Below are positions 6,355-7,147 of a stretch of 7,147 bases of DNA, in pieces. Under the pieces are notes generated by a model, which saw nothing but the letters and a program-made list of their open reading frames with translations, was not told the origin of the DNA and did not search any database. Made by a program: the position numbers and the translations under genes. The stretch covers positions 1 through 7,147 of the forward strand of contig JAUVBS010000104.1 in the NCBI GenBank assembly GCA_030591105.1, written 5' to 3'. The DNA is from a bacterium (GTDB lineage: Bacteria > Krumholzibacteriota > Krumholzibacteriia > LZORAL124-64-63). Positions within the stretch are counted from its first letter, which is position 1. Every line of letters starts with the position of its first letter.

Positions 6355-6954
6355 ATGCCCAGCGCCAGCAAACGAACCGCCCGGCCGAGTTTCTACGAGG
6401 TCGTGTTCCAGGGTAGTCCCAAGGTCGTGCGCGGGTTCTTGGCCGGCCTGCAGATCGGGTGCGGCGTACAGACTACGATCCTGTACCATTTCGACGCCGG
6501 GATCTTCGACGAGTCACAAGCCGGACGACTGGCCGAGCGTATCGGCTTCAAGCGTGCCGACTGTCACGTCGTGGTCGACCGCTCCCTGTGCGATCGGTTA
6601 CGTAAGCTTGCCGACGAGATCGCCGAAGAGACAGGGCTGGTGATCGAGTCGTGCCGTAACGTACGCAGTGCGGAAATGTCGTTCAAGTTCACGGTCTACG
6701 CGCGTCGCTACCAACAGGAAATCATGAAGTTGATCAAGGAGTTGCCGGCAGGACTGCGCGTGGCGGACTTCCAATATCACGAAGATATCGATCCCCGCGC
6801 GGAGGGCATCGAAGCTTACGCCCCGGCCCACGATTACGCGGCGCACGGCGAGGGCAAGATCATCGGCCGCGTCGACCTGCTGGTCGAACACCGACGTAAG
6901 CTGGCCCGTCAGCCGTTGATCGAGGAAGGCGAGATCCATCTCAAGCTAGCGTAG
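6355..6954 (+). CDS. Conserved-looking protein of unknown function, antiporter partner
   Basis: I do not recognise this 199-residue protein. It is soluble, with no signal peptide or membrane helix, and so is probably cytoplasmic. The predicted layout repeats twice: strand 'SFYEVVFQG' (12-20), helix 22-34, strand 'VQTTILYHF' (38-46); later strand 'MSFKFTVYA' (108-116), helix 119-130, strand 'LRVADFQYHED' (134-144). This suggests two ferredoxin-like/ACT-like halves, joined by a helical stretch containing four cysteines (C36, C70, C79, C100; spacing not that of a known metal motif). The C-terminus has a charged linker (145-168, with several His) and a final strand-rich tail. ATG 6355 is well supported: GAGGAG (6342-6347) overlaps the antiporter stop, 7 bases upstream. 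The 11-bp gap and shared terminator argue for co-expression with the transporter, so a regulatory or accessory role is a reasonable inference only. Confidence 0.8.
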   Translation: MPSASKRTARPSFYEVVFQGSPKVVRGFLAGLQIGCGVQTTILYHFDAGIFDESQAGRLAERIGFKRADCHVVVDRSLCDRLRKLADEIAEETGLVIESCRNVRSAEMSFKFTVYARRYQQEIMKLIKELPAGLRVADFQYHEDIDPRAEGIEAYAPAHDYAAHGEGKIIGRVDLLVEHRRKLARQPLIEEGEIHLKLA

Positions 6955-6984
6955 CCGGACGCGGTCGGGCTGGCGATGGGCTAG

Positions 6985-7029
6985 AACTCGGCTGCCGAAC
7001 CTCCAGGAGATTCGGCAGCCGAGTTTTCT
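6985..7029 (+). terminator. Intrinsic terminator of the antiporter operon
   Basis: A perfect 15-bp inverted repeat (6985-6999 with 7011-7025, core CTCGGCTGCCGAA) with an 11-base loop ends in TTTT and is followed by CTGTTT. It begins 30 bp after the stop of the 199-residue gene. There is no T-run on the opposite strand, so it works mainly in the plus direction. Confidence 0.85.
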
Positions 7030-7030
7030 G

Positions 7031-7057
7031 TTTGGCCGCGCACGAAGCGCGGCCAAA
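7031..7057. repeat. Second perfect hairpin (11-bp stem, 5-base loop)
   Basis: TTTGGCCGCGC (7031-7041) pairs perfectly with GCGCGGCCAAA (7047-7057) around the loop ACGAA. It lies directly after the terminator. It could be a back-up or opposite-strand terminator, since the stem itself supplies AAA/TTT ends on both strands, or an extragenic palindrome. Only one copy is seen here. Confidence 0.6.
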
Positions 7058-7059
7058 TC

Positions 7060-7143
7060 GGCAGTCAAGCCAGCAGTCAAGCCGGCAATCAAGCCGGCAG
7101 TCAAGCCGGCAGTCAAGCCGGCAGTCAAGCCAGCAGTGAACCG
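7060..7143. repeat. Tandem 12-bp repeat array, seven units
   Basis: The unit is GGCAGTCAAGCC. Units start at 7060, 7072, 7084, 7096, 7108, 7120 and 7132. Four are identical, the second has A at position 1, the third has A at position 5, and the last is degenerate (AGCAGTGAACCG). The array may continue beyond the right edge. As the unit is a multiple of three it stays open in some frames (GSQA on plus, TAGL on minus), but no start, ribosome site or composition supports coding. It is most likely a minisatellite-like intergenic repeat. Confidence 0.85.
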
Positions 7144-7147
7144 TGCC

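Noticed and set aside
6946..7128. Minus-strand open frame with TAGL repeats
   Set aside because: It is open only because the 12-bp repeat is a multiple of three. It runs through two hairpins, one a strong terminator, and has no ribosome site. Its frame is open to the right edge, so a gene end entering from outside cannot be wholly excluded.
7060..7143. CRISPR array or plasmid iterons
   Set aside because: The units are 12 bp and contiguous, with no unique spacers, no cas genes and no replication initiator gene in view.

Overview
This is an ordinary-looking piece of a high-GC bacterial chromosome. It carries six clear genes, one gene that stops early at the left edge, and a repeat-rich right edge. 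The LipA, SfsA and NhaD-type sequences indicate a Gram-negative bacterium. The style of LipA and the metallo-hydrolase would fit a deltaproteobacterium-like or related soil/aquatic lineage, but I cannot name a taxon from the sequence. I see no mobile element, phage gene, tRNA, rRNA or CRISPR array.

Left block (1-2484, minus strand, read right to left). A metallo-beta-lactamase-fold hydrolase comes first, then lipoyl synthase lipA, then the membrane-anchored sensor part of what looks like a signalling protein. lipA and the sensor gene overlap by four bases (GTGA), which points to translational coupling. The sensor frame meets a TAA stop where a second membrane helix would be expected, and the same frame stays open beyond the stop to the window edge.

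Middle block (2485-4567). sfsA runs on the plus strand, diverging from the hydrolase across 209 bp. A GT4-type glycosyltransferase runs on the minus strand. The 3' ends of sfsA and the glycosyltransferase are only 8 bp apart.

Right block (4568-7147). A divergent intergenic region of about 195 bp holds plausible back-to-back promoters. On the plus side there is also a structured leader before an NhaD/citrate-transporter-superfamily ion transporter of about 12 helices, with a signal-peptide-like, His-containing N-terminus. A conserved-looking 199-residue soluble protein of unknown function follows after 11 bp. The pair ends in a strong intrinsic terminator, followed by a second perfect hairpin and a 12-bp tandem repeat array that runs nearly to the window end.

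Three translation starts are best placed at non-ATG codons because good Shine-Dalgarno sequences sit in front of them: lipA (TTG), sfsA (GTG) and the antiporter (TTG). The points most worth a second look are the antiporter's uncharacterised partner, the interrupted sensor gene and the structured antiporter leader. No complete novel system is evident.
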